Source: an uncultured Clostridia bacterium (GTDB taxonomy: Bacteria; Bacillota; Clostridia; TANB77; UBA1234). Taken from it: 43,447 bases of DNA. Below, piece after piece: positions 15,809 through 24,980 of this stretch. Under the pieces are notes generated by a model. The model searched no databases. It was given only the letters and a program-made list of their open reading frames with translations, and was not told the origin of the DNA. Within the stretch, counting starts at the first letter, position 1. Each line of letters opens with the position of its first letter. The translations under genes were made by a program, and so were the position numbers. Where the stretch lies: contig CAKPEF010000015.1 of assembly GCA_934149305.1 (NCBI GenBank), forward strand, positions 1 to 43,447, in the 5' to 3' direction.

Positions 15809-16255
15809 TTATTCTGCTATTACATTAACTTTAAGCTTTCCTACTATTCCTTCAAATAACTTTATATCTATTGTATACACACCTATTGTTTTTATTGCAT
15901 CAGCTAAATCTACTTTCTTTTTGTCAACTTCAACAAAGTATTTTTTGTTAAGTTCATCTGCTATGTCTTTTGCTGTTACGCTTCCAAATGTTTTTCCATT
16001 TTCACCTGCTTTGATTTTAAATCTTAATTCAAATGTTTTCATTTTTTCTACTAGTTCTTTTGCATTTGCCATTGTCATGTCTCTTTTATATTTGTTGGCA
16101 TCTTGTTTTGTTTTTAATTCATTTAAGTTTGTAGCATCTGCTAACACTGCCAATTTTTTAGGCAATAAGTAATTTCTTGCGTATCCATCTGATGCATCTA
16201 ATATTTGACCCTTTTTACCTACTGATTTAATGTCTTGTAATAAAATAACTTTCAT
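15809..16255 (-). CDS. rplI: 50S ribosomal protein L9
   Basis: 148 residues. The N-terminal RNA-binding domain has VILLQDIKSVGKKG and the signature DGYARNYLLPKKLA near residues 23-36. The central long helix and C-terminal domain follow. L9 binds 23S rRNA and limits frame slippage on the ribosome, which is of interest in a genome that seems to depend on +1 shifts. AAAGGAGG precedes the ATG. It is upstream of dnaB with a 21-nt gap. Confidence 0.97.
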   Translation of the reverse strand: MKVILLQDIKSVGKKGQILDASDGYARNYLLPKKLAVLADATNLNELKTKQDANKYKRDMTMANAKELVEKMKTFELRFKIKAGENGKTFGSVTAKDIADELNKKYFVEVDKKKVDLADAIKTIGVYTIDIKLFEGIVGKLKVNVIAE

Positions 16256-16341
16256 AATTTTTACCTCCTTTATTTTTACGGTTGTGCTTACTAATTATAA
16301 TATTTTTCAAAATTTATTGTACTGCTGGCAATTAGTTTTTA

Positions 16342-16611
16342 TGGAGCACACTGTGCTCCGCTACATTTTTTGTAGTTGTTTCATGTTTTTTTCATAAATC
16401 AGTTTGCACCACCTTTTTATGGTTTCGCTTACTAATCTTTTGTGGAGTAAACTGTACTCCGCTACATTTTTTGTAGTTGTTTCATGTTTTTTTCATAAAT
16501 TAGTTTGCACCACCTTTTTATGGTTTCGCTTACTAATCTTTTGTGGAGTAAACTGTACTCCGCTACTTTTTTGTCAATGTTTTATTTTTTAATAAATTAG
16601 TTTACACTACC
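16342..16611. repeat. 101-bp tandem repeat array, 2.7 copies, each with a hairpin
   Basis: Units start at 16342, 16443 and 16544 (the last partial). Each has a hairpin at its start, GGAGCA...TGCTCC in unit 1 and GGAGTA...TACTCC in units 2 and 3, followed by GCTACATTTTTTGTAG, itself a small inverted repeat, and TTTGCACCACC. The array fills most of the 404-bp gap between gdpP and rplI (16256-16659). No coding signal is convincing there. Confidence 0.85.
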
Positions 16612-16659
16612 ACTTTAAAAAGGCGGAGGAAGTAAATCTCTTCGTTCCGCCATGTAAAG

Positions 16660-18648
16660 CTATTCTTTTGTGTTTACTGTTTCTTTTATGACTTCTATTA
16701 GCATTTCTTTTACTTCTTCAATAGTTTTTCCTTCTACTTGCGCACCAGCAATCATCATATGACCGCCACCGCCAAATTTTTCTAATATAATTTGAACATT
16801 TAGATTTCCATTTGATCTTCCGCTAATGTGTACCTTATTCTCGTACTCGCAAAGAACGAAAGATGATTCTATACCATTCAAATTTAAAAGCTCATCTGCG
16901 GCTTGTGCTGTTATTTGAACTTGATTTTCTAATCCTTTAGGACACACTGCTATTGCTACTTTATTAGAGATCAATTCACAATTTCTTATAACATCTGCTA
17001 TTGCCACATATGTATCAACATCATTTTGGAATGCTTTATTTATTCCTGCAACATCTATACCTGTTTTCTTTAAATATGCTGCCGCTTCAAATGTTCTAAC
17101 TCCTGTTTTTTGTGTAAAGTTCTTAGTATCTGTTAAAATACCGGCATACAAACACTCAGCCTCTTCTTTTGTTAATGTAACTTTTTCTTCTGAATATTGT
17201 ATTATCTCTGTTACTAATTCACTTGCTGAAGAAGCGTATACCTCATGAAATGTAAGTACTGGGTTTGCTATTATATCATCTGTGCTTCTTCTGTGATGAT
17301 CTATAATAACGATTTTATTTGCTTTTTCAACAATACTTTGTGCATCTACTAACTCCATCTTGTGAGTATCAACAACAACCAATAGCGTTTGATCGTTCAC
17401 CTTTGGCATAATTTCATCTTCTGGTAATAGTGCATTTTTATATTCATCTATCTTTGACAATCTTTCATATAATTCTTTAAGTGCAATACCAAAATTATTA
17501 AATACAACATATGCTTCTTTACCATTGTATTTTGCCAAGCGATATATTCCCATCGCCGCACCTAAGCAATCTGCATCTGCATTTTTATGTCCAACTATAA
17601 CAACATTTTTAGATTCTATAATTAACTCTTTTAGCGCTTGTGCAACAACTCTTGATTTAACTCTTGTTGTCTTTTCTATTTCTTTAGATTTTCCTCCAAA
17701 GAATTCATATTTGCCATCTTTTTTTATGACTGCCTGGTCTCCGCCTCTTCCTAGTGCAACATCAATTGTTGAAATCGCATTTTGAAACTTTTCGTTTTTG
17801 GTGCCATCTTCAACAACTATTGCTATACTAAGTGTTACTGGTATTTTATTGCTAAAAGATATGTCTTTTATTGTATCTAATATTTCAAATTTTGCATTAC
17901 TAAATACTTTTATATATTTCTTTTCAAACAATATCAAAAATCGATTTCTATCTAGCTTTACAAGTATTCCACCTGTGAACGCAAACCACTCTCTAAGCTT
18001 CATTTCGATGCTAGCCAAAAGTTGTGGTTTGTCTGTATCGTTTGTGCCTTGCATAAGTTCATCATAGTTATCTATCATTATGATTCCAATAGTATCTTTT
18101 GCATCATCGTACATTCTAAATAATCTATAATATTCTGTCCTATCTATAAAATATAACATTAGCGCTTGTTCTCTTTCGTTGCCACGCTTTTTTAAATTAA
18201 CTAAATTTCCAAGGACCCTAAAATGTTTGTCATGTATACTAAGTTCTTTATCTATTGCTCTAAACTTAGTATCATATTCAGCATCTAGCTCTTTAATTAG
18301 ATTTTCCATATAGCGTTGTTTATTTATTCCTTTAAACAACATTTCTAACTCATTATTATTCCATAATATCTCACCGTTTTTAGTGATAATTACTGCTGGT
18401 AATGGAAAGTCTAGAATGGTTTCATCTGTCTTTAATTTAAACATTAAGTTGTCCATGTTTTTTATAACACGCTCAACCATACTCAAGTGTTTTCGATATG
18501 TAAAGAAAAGCACCGAAAAATAAACAAATATCGCAAGTGGTATGGCTCTAACTTCTAACACACACATAAAAGTCAAAATCAAAAAAATGATTATAAGATA
18601 CGTCCTACTATTTGGTACAAATACATCTTTAAATTTTACTTTTCGCAT
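16660..18648 (-). CDS. gdpP: Cyclic-di-AMP phosphodiesterase, GdpP family
   Basis: A 662-residue membrane protein. Two adjacent hydrophobic segments lie at about 13-46. A PAS-like region (about 60-150) and a degenerate GGDEF domain (about 175-305) follow. The DHH phosphoesterase domain starts at about 340, with GHKNADADCLG, VVVDTHK and IIDHHRR supplying metal ligands. The DHHA1 domain closes with GRSNGNLNVQIILEKFGGGGHMMIAGAQ. The family hydrolyses c-di-AMP and affects osmotic and cell-wall balance. The start has AGGAGG. It lies next to a DUF951 gene. Confidence 0.95.
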   Translation of the reverse strand: MRKVKFKDVFVPNSRTYLIIIFLILTFMCVLEVRAIPLAIFVYFSVLFFTYRKHLSMVERVIKNMDNLMFKLKTDETILDFPLPAVIITKNGEILWNNNELEMLFKGINKQRYMENLIKELDAEYDTKFRAIDKELSIHDKHFRVLGNLVNLKKRGNEREQALMLYFIDRTEYYRLFRMYDDAKDTIGIIMIDNYDELMQGTNDTDKPQLLASIEMKLREWFAFTGGILVKLDRNRFLILFEKKYIKVFSNAKFEILDTIKDISFSNKIPVTLSIAIVVEDGTKNEKFQNAISTIDVALGRGGDQAVIKKDGKYEFFGGKSKEIEKTTRVKSRVVAQALKELIIESKNVVIVGHKNADADCLGAAMGIYRLAKYNGKEAYVVFNNFGIALKELYERLSKIDEYKNALLPEDEIMPKVNDQTLLVVVDTHKMELVDAQSIVEKANKIVIIDHHRRSTDDIIANPVLTFHEVYASSASELVTEIIQYSEEKVTLTKEEAECLYAGILTDTKNFTQKTGVRTFEAAAYLKKTGIDVAGINKAFQNDVDTYVAIADVIRNCELISNKVAIAVCPKGLENQVQITAQAADELLNLNGIESSFVLCEYENKVHISGRSNGNLNVQIILEKFGGGGHMMIAGAQVEGKTIEEVKEMLIEVIKETVNTKE

Positions 18649-18678
18649 AAATGCCTCCTTATGCCATATATTTTATAC

Positions 18679-18870
18679 TTAGAGAGCATTTTTGTCAACT
18701 TTACCTTTTATTGATTTTAGGGCTTTTTCCCTCTCTATCATTATAATATGCCCGCACCCTTTGCATTTTAATTTAAAGTCAACTCCAACCCTTGTAACCT
18801 CCCAATATTTACTACCACAAGGATGCTTTTTTTTAGTTTCTACTATATCTCCTATTTCATATGTATTCAT
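18679..18870 (-). CDS. DUF951 family small protein
   Basis: 63 residues. ATG 18870 is chosen, with GGAG 8 nt upstream; a GTG lies nine bases earlier. The sequence shows the family pattern: KKKHPCGSKYWEVTRVGVDFKLKC then CGH and a basic tail. Two C..CGC-type positions may bind metal. The family is common in Firmicutes and has no established function. It is 30 nt upstream of gdpP and probably co-transcribed. Confidence 0.85.
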   Translation of the reverse strand: MNTYEIGDIVETKKKHPCGSKYWEVTRVGVDFKLKCKGCGHIIMIEREKALKSIKGKVDKNAL

Positions 18871-18896
18871 TATATTCACTCCATTTACACAAAATT

Positions 18897-18921
18897 AGGG
18901 TAGTATAAATTCTACTACCCT
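18897..18921 (-). terminator. clpX terminator
   Basis: AGGGTAGTA and TACTACCCT form a perfect 9-bp stem with a 7-nt loop, followed by AATTTT on the minus strand just beyond the clpX stop. Confidence 0.8.
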
Positions 18922-18927
18922 AAAAAT

Positions 18928-20235
18928 TTAAGAAGCTGTTTCTATTGTTTTTGCTGTTGCTCTTTTTGTAGTCTTTTTAGGACTAGAAACTCTCTTTACC
19001 TCGTTCATTATAAGCTTTGGTGCCTCTCCATTAAGCACTGTCGCCTTAGTAATCGTACAAGATTCTATGTTTTTATTTGATGGTATTTCGTACATTATAT
19101 CTCTCATTGTCTCTTCAAGTATAGCACGAAGTCCTCTTGCACCAGTCTTTCTCTCTATCGCTTTATCTACGATAGCTTCTAATGCATCATCATCAAATTC
19201 TAGCTTTACTCCATCTATCTCAAACAACTTTTTATATTGTTTGATAAGTGCATTCTTTGGTTTTGTTAAAATGTCTATATATGCACTTCTTGATAATGGT
19301 TGAACTGTAGTTATTACAGGTAATCTTCCTACAAATTCAGGTATTAGGCCAAATTTAACCAAATCTTGTGGCAATAATTTTTCTAATAAATCTTTGTCCT
19401 CTAATTCATCTGTTTTTGTTATATCTGCACCAAATCCTATATTTTTCTTTCCTACTCTCGCATTGATTATCTTATCTAATCCCTCAAATGCTCCTGCGCA
19501 AATAAACAATATATTAGTCGTATCAATTTGTATAAATTCTTGTTGAGGATGCTTACGACCGCCTTGTGGTGGAACAGAAGCAACTGTTCCTTCAATTATT
19601 TTTAATAATGCTTGTTGTACGCCTTCTCCACTAACATCTCTTGTTATTGAAACATTCTCTGATTTTCTAGAAATTTTGTCGATTTCATCTATATATATGA
19701 TGCCTTTTTCAGCCTTTTCCACATCGTAGTTTGCAGCTTGGATTAACTTAAGCAATATATTCTCTACATCTTCTCCCACATATCCTGCTTCTGTAAGTGC
19801 TGTTGCATCTGCAATAGCAAAAGGAACATTTAATATTTTAGCCATTGTTTGTGCTAAATATGTTTTTCCACAACCAGTAGGTCCAAGCATTAAAATATTA
19901 CTTTTTTGAATATCCACTTCATTTTCAGAGTCTATATTATTTATTCTCTTATAATGATTATATACTGCTACTGCAAGAGACTTTTTGGCTGCCTCTTGAC
20001 CTATAACATATTCATCTAATTTTTCTTTCATTTCTTTTGGAGTAAGTTCCGTATTTTCAGCCATATTTTCTTCTAATTCTAATGCATCTTCCTCTTCTTC
20101 TATGATGTTTGCGCAAAGTCCAACGCATTCATCACATATATATACACCTGGTCCTGCTATTATTCTTTTTACTGTTTCTTGTGGTTTTCCACAAAAAGAA
20201 CACCTTACTGTTTTGTTATCTTCTAATTTTGCCAT
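18928..20235 (-). CDS. clpX: ATP-dependent Clp protease ATP-binding subunit ClpX
   Basis: A 435-residue AAA+ unfoldase that feeds substrates to ClpP. The start is ATG 20235, with AAGGTG upstream; an in-frame upstream extension lacks a ribosome site. The N-terminal zinc finger has C12, C15, C34 and C37. Walker A is GPTGCGKT, Walker B IIYIDEIDK, and IGFGAD matches the ClpP-docking loop. It is the third gene of tig-clpP-clpX, the usual order. Confidence 0.97.
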   Translation of the reverse strand: MAKLEDNKTVRCSFCGKPQETVKRIIAGPGVYICDECVGLCANIIEEEEDALELEENMAENTELTPKEMKEKLDEYVIGQEAAKKSLAVAVYNHYKRINNIDSENEVDIQKSNILMLGPTGCGKTYLAQTMAKILNVPFAIADATALTEAGYVGEDVENILLKLIQAANYDVEKAEKGIIYIDEIDKISRKSENVSITRDVSGEGVQQALLKIIEGTVASVPPQGGRKHPQQEFIQIDTTNILFICAGAFEGLDKIINARVGKKNIGFGADITKTDELEDKDLLEKLLPQDLVKFGLIPEFVGRLPVITTVQPLSRSAYIDILTKPKNALIKQYKKLFEIDGVKLEFDDDALEAIVDKAIERKTGARGLRAILEETMRDIMYEIPSNKNIESCTITKATVLNGEAPKLIMNEVKRVSSPKKTTKRATAKTIETAS

Positions 20236-20359
20236 CCGTTCACCTTCCTCACAACATAAGATTTTAATATAATACTTCACAACGCACAAAAAGTAGTATT
20301 ATTTTGCAAATTTAAAATATCTTAGATTTGCCACATAATTGCTACTTTTCTCTAGTGCT

Positions 20360-20950
20360 TTATTTTCTTTCCATTACTTTATCTATAAGCCCATATTCTA
20401 CAGCTTCTGAAGCAAGCATAAAATTGTCTCTGTCTGTATCTTTTTCTATTTGCTCCAAAGGTTTTCCTGTATTTTCGCTTAAAATTTTGTTTAACTTATC
20501 TCTTGTTTTAAGTAAAAATTCTGCATGTATTTTTACATCTGAGGCTTGACCTTTTGCACCACCTAAAGGTTGATGTATCATTATTTCAGCATTTGGAAGT
20601 GCATATCTCTTGCCTTTTGTACCAGCAGCCAAAAGAAATGCCCCCATGCTTGCAGCCAAACCAACACAGATTGTTGATACATCTGGCTTTATATATCTCA
20701 TAGTATCATAAATAGCCATTCCTGCTGTAACACTACCACCAGGACTATTTATATAGATATGAATATCCTTGTCTGGATCTTCTGATTCAAGAAATAGTAG
20801 TTGCGCAACAACAACACTTGCTGTCGCATCTGTTATTTCATCGCCTATAAATATAATTCTGTCTTTCAAAAGTCTTGAAAAAATATCGTATGATCTTTCA
20901 CCGCTACTTGTTTTTTCTACAACATATGGTACTAAATCGTTTGTAATCAT
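20360..20950 (-). CDS. clpP: ATP-dependent Clp protease proteolytic subunit
   Basis: A 196-residue serine peptidase that forms the double heptameric chamber. The catalytic Ser101 is in LAASMGAF and His126 in IMIHQPLG. YINSPGGSV is intact. AAGGAGG precedes the ATG. It lies between tig and clpX, with 124 bp before clpX that include a long imperfect hairpin (about 20287-20351). Confidence 0.97.
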   Translation of the reverse strand: MITNDLVPYVVEKTSSGERSYDIFSRLLKDRIIFIGDEITDATASVVVAQLLFLESEDPDKDIHIYINSPGGSVTAGMAIYDTMRYIKPDVSTICVGLAASMGAFLLAAGTKGKRYALPNAEIMIHQPLGGAKGQASDVKIHAEFLLKTRDKLNKILSENTGKPLEQIEKDTDRDNFMLASEAVEYGLIDKVMERK

Positions 20951-21025
20951 TCTTTATCCTCCTTTTTCGTGTTACCTAAAAAAGATTATTCACAGAAATT
21001 TTATTTTTAAACACCTATTATATGC

Positions 21026-22312
21026 TTATTTAATATTATCCATGATGAATTTTACAGCTTTGTCATACTTTAATTCTTCTTTTGCATATTCTCTTAATTG
21101 TGGTGTAGCTTTCTTTACAAAATCTTCTGCATCTTTTCTTCCATAGCTCTCTGCTACCTCTTTTAATTTTGCATCTATATCTTCATCTGTAACTTCGATT
21201 TTTTCTGCTTTAAATACTGCTTCAAGAGTTAATTTTGTCTTAATGTTTTCTGTTGCTTTTTCTCTATAATCTTCTTCTAACTCTTCAATTGTTTGACCTA
21301 TCATCTGTAAGTATTGTTCAAGTTTTAAACCTTGATATGCAAGTCTTGATTCCATCTCATGTATATACTCATGAATCTCATTATGTATCATAACTTCTGG
21401 AATATCTATTTCTGTAGCATCAACGATTTGTTTGATTGCATCTTCTTCCATTTCATATTTTGCTTTTTTAGCATTTTCTTCTTCTAATTTCTTTTCAATG
21501 TCTGCTTTTAATTCTTTTAATGTATCGAATTCACTAACATCTTTTGCGAATTCATCATCAATTTTTGGTAGTTCTTTCTTTTTAATATCATTAACTTTTA
21601 CTTTAAAAGTAGCTGGCTTTCCTGCTAGTTCTTTTGAAAAATAATTTTCTGGGAAGTTAACATTTACATCTGTTTCTTCGCCCATTTTTAGTCCTACTAA
21701 TTGATCTTCAAAACCAGGAATGAATGAATTGCTACCAAGCTCTAGTGGATAATTTTCTCCTTTACCACCTTCGAATGCTTTTCCACCTACAAATCCTTCA
21801 AAATCTATAACAGCAGTATCTCCGTTTTCTAAAACTGAGTTCTCATCTCCTGATATAACTCTAGCATTTTTAGCTGCCATTTCATTTATTTCTTTATCTA
21901 TATCTTCTTTTGTTACTTTATATTCTTTCTTTTCTACTTTTACGCCTTTATACTTTCCAAGTTTAACTTCTGGTTTAACTGTTACTGTTGCTGTAAATAT
22001 CAAATCTTTTCCTTTTCCAATTTGGATGATATCAATATCTGGATGAGAAACAACTTCTAATGCATTCTCTGCAACTACTTCATCGTATACTTCTGGAACT
22101 ACTATATTAAATGCATCTTCATATAATACTCCTTCGCCATAATGTTTTTCAACTATATTTCTTGGAGCTTTACCTTTTCTAAAGCCAGGTACATTGAAAT
22201 ATTTTGCATTTTTAAAGAATGCCTTTTGAAGACCTTCTTCAAACTTATCAGCTCCAATTGTTATTTCTAATTTTACCTTATTATTATCTAATTTTTCTAC
22301 CTTTGCGTTCAT
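21026..22312 (-). CDS. tig: Trigger factor chaperone
   Basis: A 428-residue ribosome-bound chaperone and prolyl isomerase. ATG 22312 follows AAAGGA. The N-terminal ribosome-binding signature is FRKGKAPRNIVEKHYGE. The FKBP-type domain (about 160-245) has GDTAVIDFEGFVGGKAFEGG. The long C-terminal helical part ends at residue 428. First gene of the tig-clpP-clpX cluster with its own promoter. Confidence 0.97.
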   Translation of the reverse strand: MNAKVEKLDNNKVKLEITIGADKFEEGLQKAFFKNAKYFNVPGFRKGKAPRNIVEKHYGEGVLYEDAFNIVVPEVYDEVVAENALEVVSHPDIDIIQIGKGKDLIFTATVTVKPEVKLGKYKGVKVEKKEYKVTKEDIDKEINEMAAKNARVISGDENSVLENGDTAVIDFEGFVGGKAFEGGKGENYPLELGSNSFIPGFEDQLVGLKMGEETDVNVNFPENYFSKELAGKPATFKVKVNDIKKKELPKIDDEFAKDVSEFDTLKELKADIEKKLEEENAKKAKYEMEEDAIKQIVDATEIDIPEVMIHNEIHEYIHEMESRLAYQGLKLEQYLQMIGQTIEELEEDYREKATENIKTKLTLEAVFKAEKIEVTDEDIDAKLKEVAESYGRKDAEDFVKKATPQLREYAKEELKYDKAVKFIMDNIK

Positions 22313-22348
22313 TTTCAAAATCCTTTCTTTTTTAGTGTTCAATTCGAT

Positions 22349-22377
22349 ATTATATCATAGTATATTTTATTTTCCAA
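22349..22377 (-). promoter_or_regulatory. tig promoter
   Basis: On the minus strand TTGGAA (22377-22372) and TATAAT (22354-22349) are spaced by 17 bp, 37 bp upstream of the tig ATG. Confidence 0.65.
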
Positions 22378-22404
22378 GCATTTTTAAAAAATACCTTAAA
22401 ACAT

Positions 22405-23082
22405 TTATGTATCAAGCTTTAATGGGTCAAATTCTAAATAATCTGCTGATGTTAAATATGTTTTTATGCCATCTATTTTTACTAAATTTTCTTCATAATT
22501 GCTATGAATATGTCCATATATCCAGTATTTTACATTGTATTTCTTTACAAGATCTATTATATTTTCATCTGGCGGATAATGTGTCACAAAAATTATGCTT
22601 TTTTCAGAATCTAATTCTTTTGCAGCATCTAAAGATATTTTGGCTCTTGCAAGTTCTCTATTAAATATTTTGTTATTATCATCTGCCTTTTCGTCGTATG
22701 ACCAGTATCTAGTACCACAAATTATGTATTCTTCAGCCAAATAGCAATTATTGTGTAAAAAATTTATGTTCTCTAATTTATTTTCTTGTATAAAATTATT
22801 TAATTTATTTAATGTTGTCCACCAATAGTCATGGTTTCCTTTTAATATTATCTTTTTCCCATTTAATGATGAGATATATTCAAAATCTTCTAAAGAATCT
22901 TCTAAATACATTGCCCAAGATATGTCGCCAGCAATTATTACTATATCTTCTTCATTTATTTTTTGATTCCAATTTTTCTTTATTTTCGCTTCGTAATCAT
23001 TCCATTTATCGCCAAAAACATTCATCGGTTTATCCTTTACGCCAAGCGATAAATGCAAATCCGAAAGTGCATAAATTGCCAT
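22405..23082 (-). CDS. Metallophosphoesterase
   Basis: A 225-residue calcineurin-like phosphoesterase. Metal-binding motifs are in order: SDLHLSL near residue 7, AGDISWAM (51), GNHDYWW (80), and THYPPDE with YGHIHSN toward the end. No signal peptide. It starts 4 nt after the tsaD stop and has AGGAGA, so it is co-transcribed with tsaD. The substrate cannot be told from sequence. Confidence 0.88.
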   Translation of the reverse strand: MAIYALSDLHLSLGVKDKPMNVFGDKWNDYEAKIKKNWNQKINEEDIVIIAGDISWAMYLEDSLEDFEYISSLNGKKIILKGNHDYWWTTLNKLNNFIQENKLENINFLHNNCYLAEEYIICGTRYWSYDEKADDNNKIFNRELARAKISLDAAKELDSEKSIIFVTHYPPDENIIDLVKKYNVKYWIYGHIHSNYEENLVKIDGIKTYLTSADYLEFDPLKLDT

Positions 23083-23086
23083 TTAT

Positions 23087-24085
23087 TTATTCTCCTATTT
23101 TTAAATTTGGTACCGCATTTAAATCTAAGCCTGATATTTTTCCATCTAAATAATTGTAATATGCAGCTGCGCCAATCATTGCGGCATTATCGGTACATAG
23201 CACAAGCTCTGGATAATACACCTTAAGATTATGCATTGAGCCTATTTTTTGCATTCTTTCTCTTAAATAACTATTTGCAGAGACACCACCCGCTATTGCT
23301 ATCTTACTAACATTTAGCTTTTCTACTGCTCTTAGCACATTCTCGACCAATACATCGGTTACAGCTTCTTCAAAACTTGCACACAAATCATTTATATTTA
23401 ACTCTTTTTCTTTGTTTATTAGGTTAAGTACTGCTGTTTTTACTCCGCTAAAACTAAAATCTAGATTTTCGAAATGTGTTCTTGGAAGCTTATATATAGG
23501 TTTGCCTTCTTTTGCTTTTTGATCTATTATTGGTCCACCAGGGTAGCCAAGTCCGATTGCTCTTGATACTTTATCGAATGCTTCTCCAACAGCATCATCT
23601 CTCGTTTTTCCTAGCACCTCAAATTTAGTATAATCTTCAACATATACTAAATGTGAGTGACCACCTGAAACGACTAAACAGAGGTATGGTGGTGTGAGCT
23701 CTTTGTGAGTTATATAATTTGCTGCTATATGTCCCTCTATGTGATGAACACCAACTAGCGGTTTTTTTAGTGCATATGCTAATGCTTTTGCTGTAGAAAG
23801 TCCTACTAATAGTGCTCCTACCAAACCTGGTCCATATGTACATCCTATTATATCTACATCTTCTAATTTTACATTTGCTTTTTCTAATGCTTCTTCTATT
23901 ACAAAAGTTATATTTTCAACATGGTTTCTTGAAGCAATTTCTGGCACTACGCCTCCATATTTTTTATGAATTTCTATTTGTGTCGATATTATATTTGATA
24001 ATACTTCTCTTCCATTTTTCACTATGGCAACTGAAGTTTCATCACAACTGCTTTCTATTGCCAAGCATAGTATATCTTTTAACAT
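23087..24085 (-). CDS. tsaD: tRNA N6-adenosine threonylcarbamoyltransferase
   Basis: A 332-residue ASKHA-fold enzyme of the t6A37 tRNA modification pathway. It transfers threonylcarbamoyl from the TsaC product to A37 of ANN-reading tRNAs. HIEGH at 115-119 binds the metal. The AIESSCDETS start, GPGLVGALLVG loop and AGGVSANSYLR are intact. The other partners (tsaB, tsaE) are not in the window. Confidence 0.96.
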   Translation of the reverse strand: MLKDILCLAIESSCDETSVAIVKNGREVLSNIISTQIEIHKKYGGVVPEIASRNHVENITFVIEEALEKANVKLEDVDIIGCTYGPGLVGALLVGLSTAKALAYALKKPLVGVHHIEGHIAANYITHKELTPPYLCLVVSGGHSHLVYVEDYTKFEVLGKTRDDAVGEAFDKVSRAIGLGYPGGPIIDQKAKEGKPIYKLPRTHFENLDFSFSGVKTAVLNLINKEKELNINDLCASFEEAVTDVLVENVLRAVEKLNVSKIAIAGGVSANSYLRERMQKIGSMHNLKVYYPELVLCTDNAAMIGAAAYYNYLDGKISGLDLNAVPNLKIGE

Positions 24086-24165
24086 TATTTTTCCTCCTGC
24101 TTTCTATGTAAAGCACATTTTGTGCTCCACCAATTATTTTTAGATAGCGTTAATTCACACTTCTT

Positions 24166-24885
24166 TTATAAGAGTGGAAATAAGATTTGAGTAATAATCC
24201 ATGTCATTCCGCTTGCAATACCATTTACAACAGGCGTTATTATAATACTAGGTATTTCTGTTATATATAGTATTACAAGGATTATTGTTGAATATCTTTC
24301 TAAATTCCATAAAAATGCTTTTGCTTTTCCTTTTAAAAAGTATCCCCATATCTTTGAACCATCAAGTGGTGGAAATGGTAGTAAATTAAATACTCCTAAA
24401 GACAAATTTATATATGCACCTAATAGAGTGCATAAAAGCACTTTATTTATAAAGTTACTTTCTGGAACAAGAACAGTTACTAATGCATATATAAAGAAAA
24501 GTATAAATGCTAATATAAAATTGCTAACTGGTCCTGCTAGCGCAACTTTCATACTATCTTTTGCTGGATTTCTATAATATGTAGGATCTATTACAACTGG
24601 TTTACCCCATCCAAAGCCTGCAAATAATAAGCACAAAGTTCCAACAGGATCTAAATGATGTAACGGATTTAATGTTAATCTTCCTTGACTCTCAGGTGTA
24701 GGATCGCCAAGTTTGTCCGACATTCTTGCATGAGAATATTCATGAACTGTAATTCCTAAAATTAGCCCTGGTAGCGTTAATAGTGTACTTATAAGTTCTG
24801 CATCGCTAAAGGAAATCATGCCCCTAACTAGCATTATTGCAATAAATATCCAAAACAATTTTCTAACATCTAATCCATCAAACAT
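24166..24885 (-). CDS. Site-2 protease family membrane metallopeptidase (M50)
   Basis: A 239-residue polytopic protein. Zinc motif HEYSH is at 48-52, inside a hydrophobic segment, and the second ligand motif is NLLPFPPLDGSKI. About five membrane spans are visible. It resembles the short YwhC-type M50 proteins without PDZ domain. AGGAGAGA precedes the ATG. Intramembrane cleavage is expected from the family, but the substrate is unknown. Just downstream (24107-24130) is a short hairpin AGCACATTTTGTGCT related in wording to the dispersed repeats. Confidence 0.88.
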   Translation of the reverse strand: MFDGLDVRKLFWIFIAIMLVRGMISFSDAELISTLLTLPGLILGITVHEYSHARMSDKLGDPTPESQGRLTLNPLHHLDPVGTLCLLFAGFGWGKPVVIDPTYYRNPAKDSMKVALAGPVSNFILAFILFFIYALVTVLVPESNFINKVLLCTLLGAYINLSLGVFNLLPFPPLDGSKIWGYFLKGKAKAFLWNLERYSTIILVILYITEIPSIIITPVVNGIASGMTWIITQILFPLL

Positions 24886-24914
24886 ATATCACTCTCTCCT
24901 TTTTCAAAAATTTA

Positions 24915-24934
24915 GGTCGCTTTTTAAAGCGACC
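24915..24934 (-). terminator. lysS terminator
   Basis: GGTCGCTTT and AAAGCGACC form a perfect 9-bp stem followed on the minus strand by a T-rich tract. Confidence 0.75.
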
Positions 24935-24980
24935 ACTATACTTTGCACAAGTAGCCTTATAACTTATGCGGCTTATTTAG

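Noticed and set aside
16404..16592. Small hydrophobic reading frame inside the tandem repeats
   Set aside because: It is produced by repeat units, has no ribosome site and changes with the array.
16342..16611. CRISPR array
   Set aside because: The units are 101 bp, contiguous and near-identical with no unique spacers, and no cas genes are near.
24100..24135. Third full copy of the dispersed repeat
   Set aside because: Only a short hairpin around AGCAC/GTGCT is shared; the flanks do not match.
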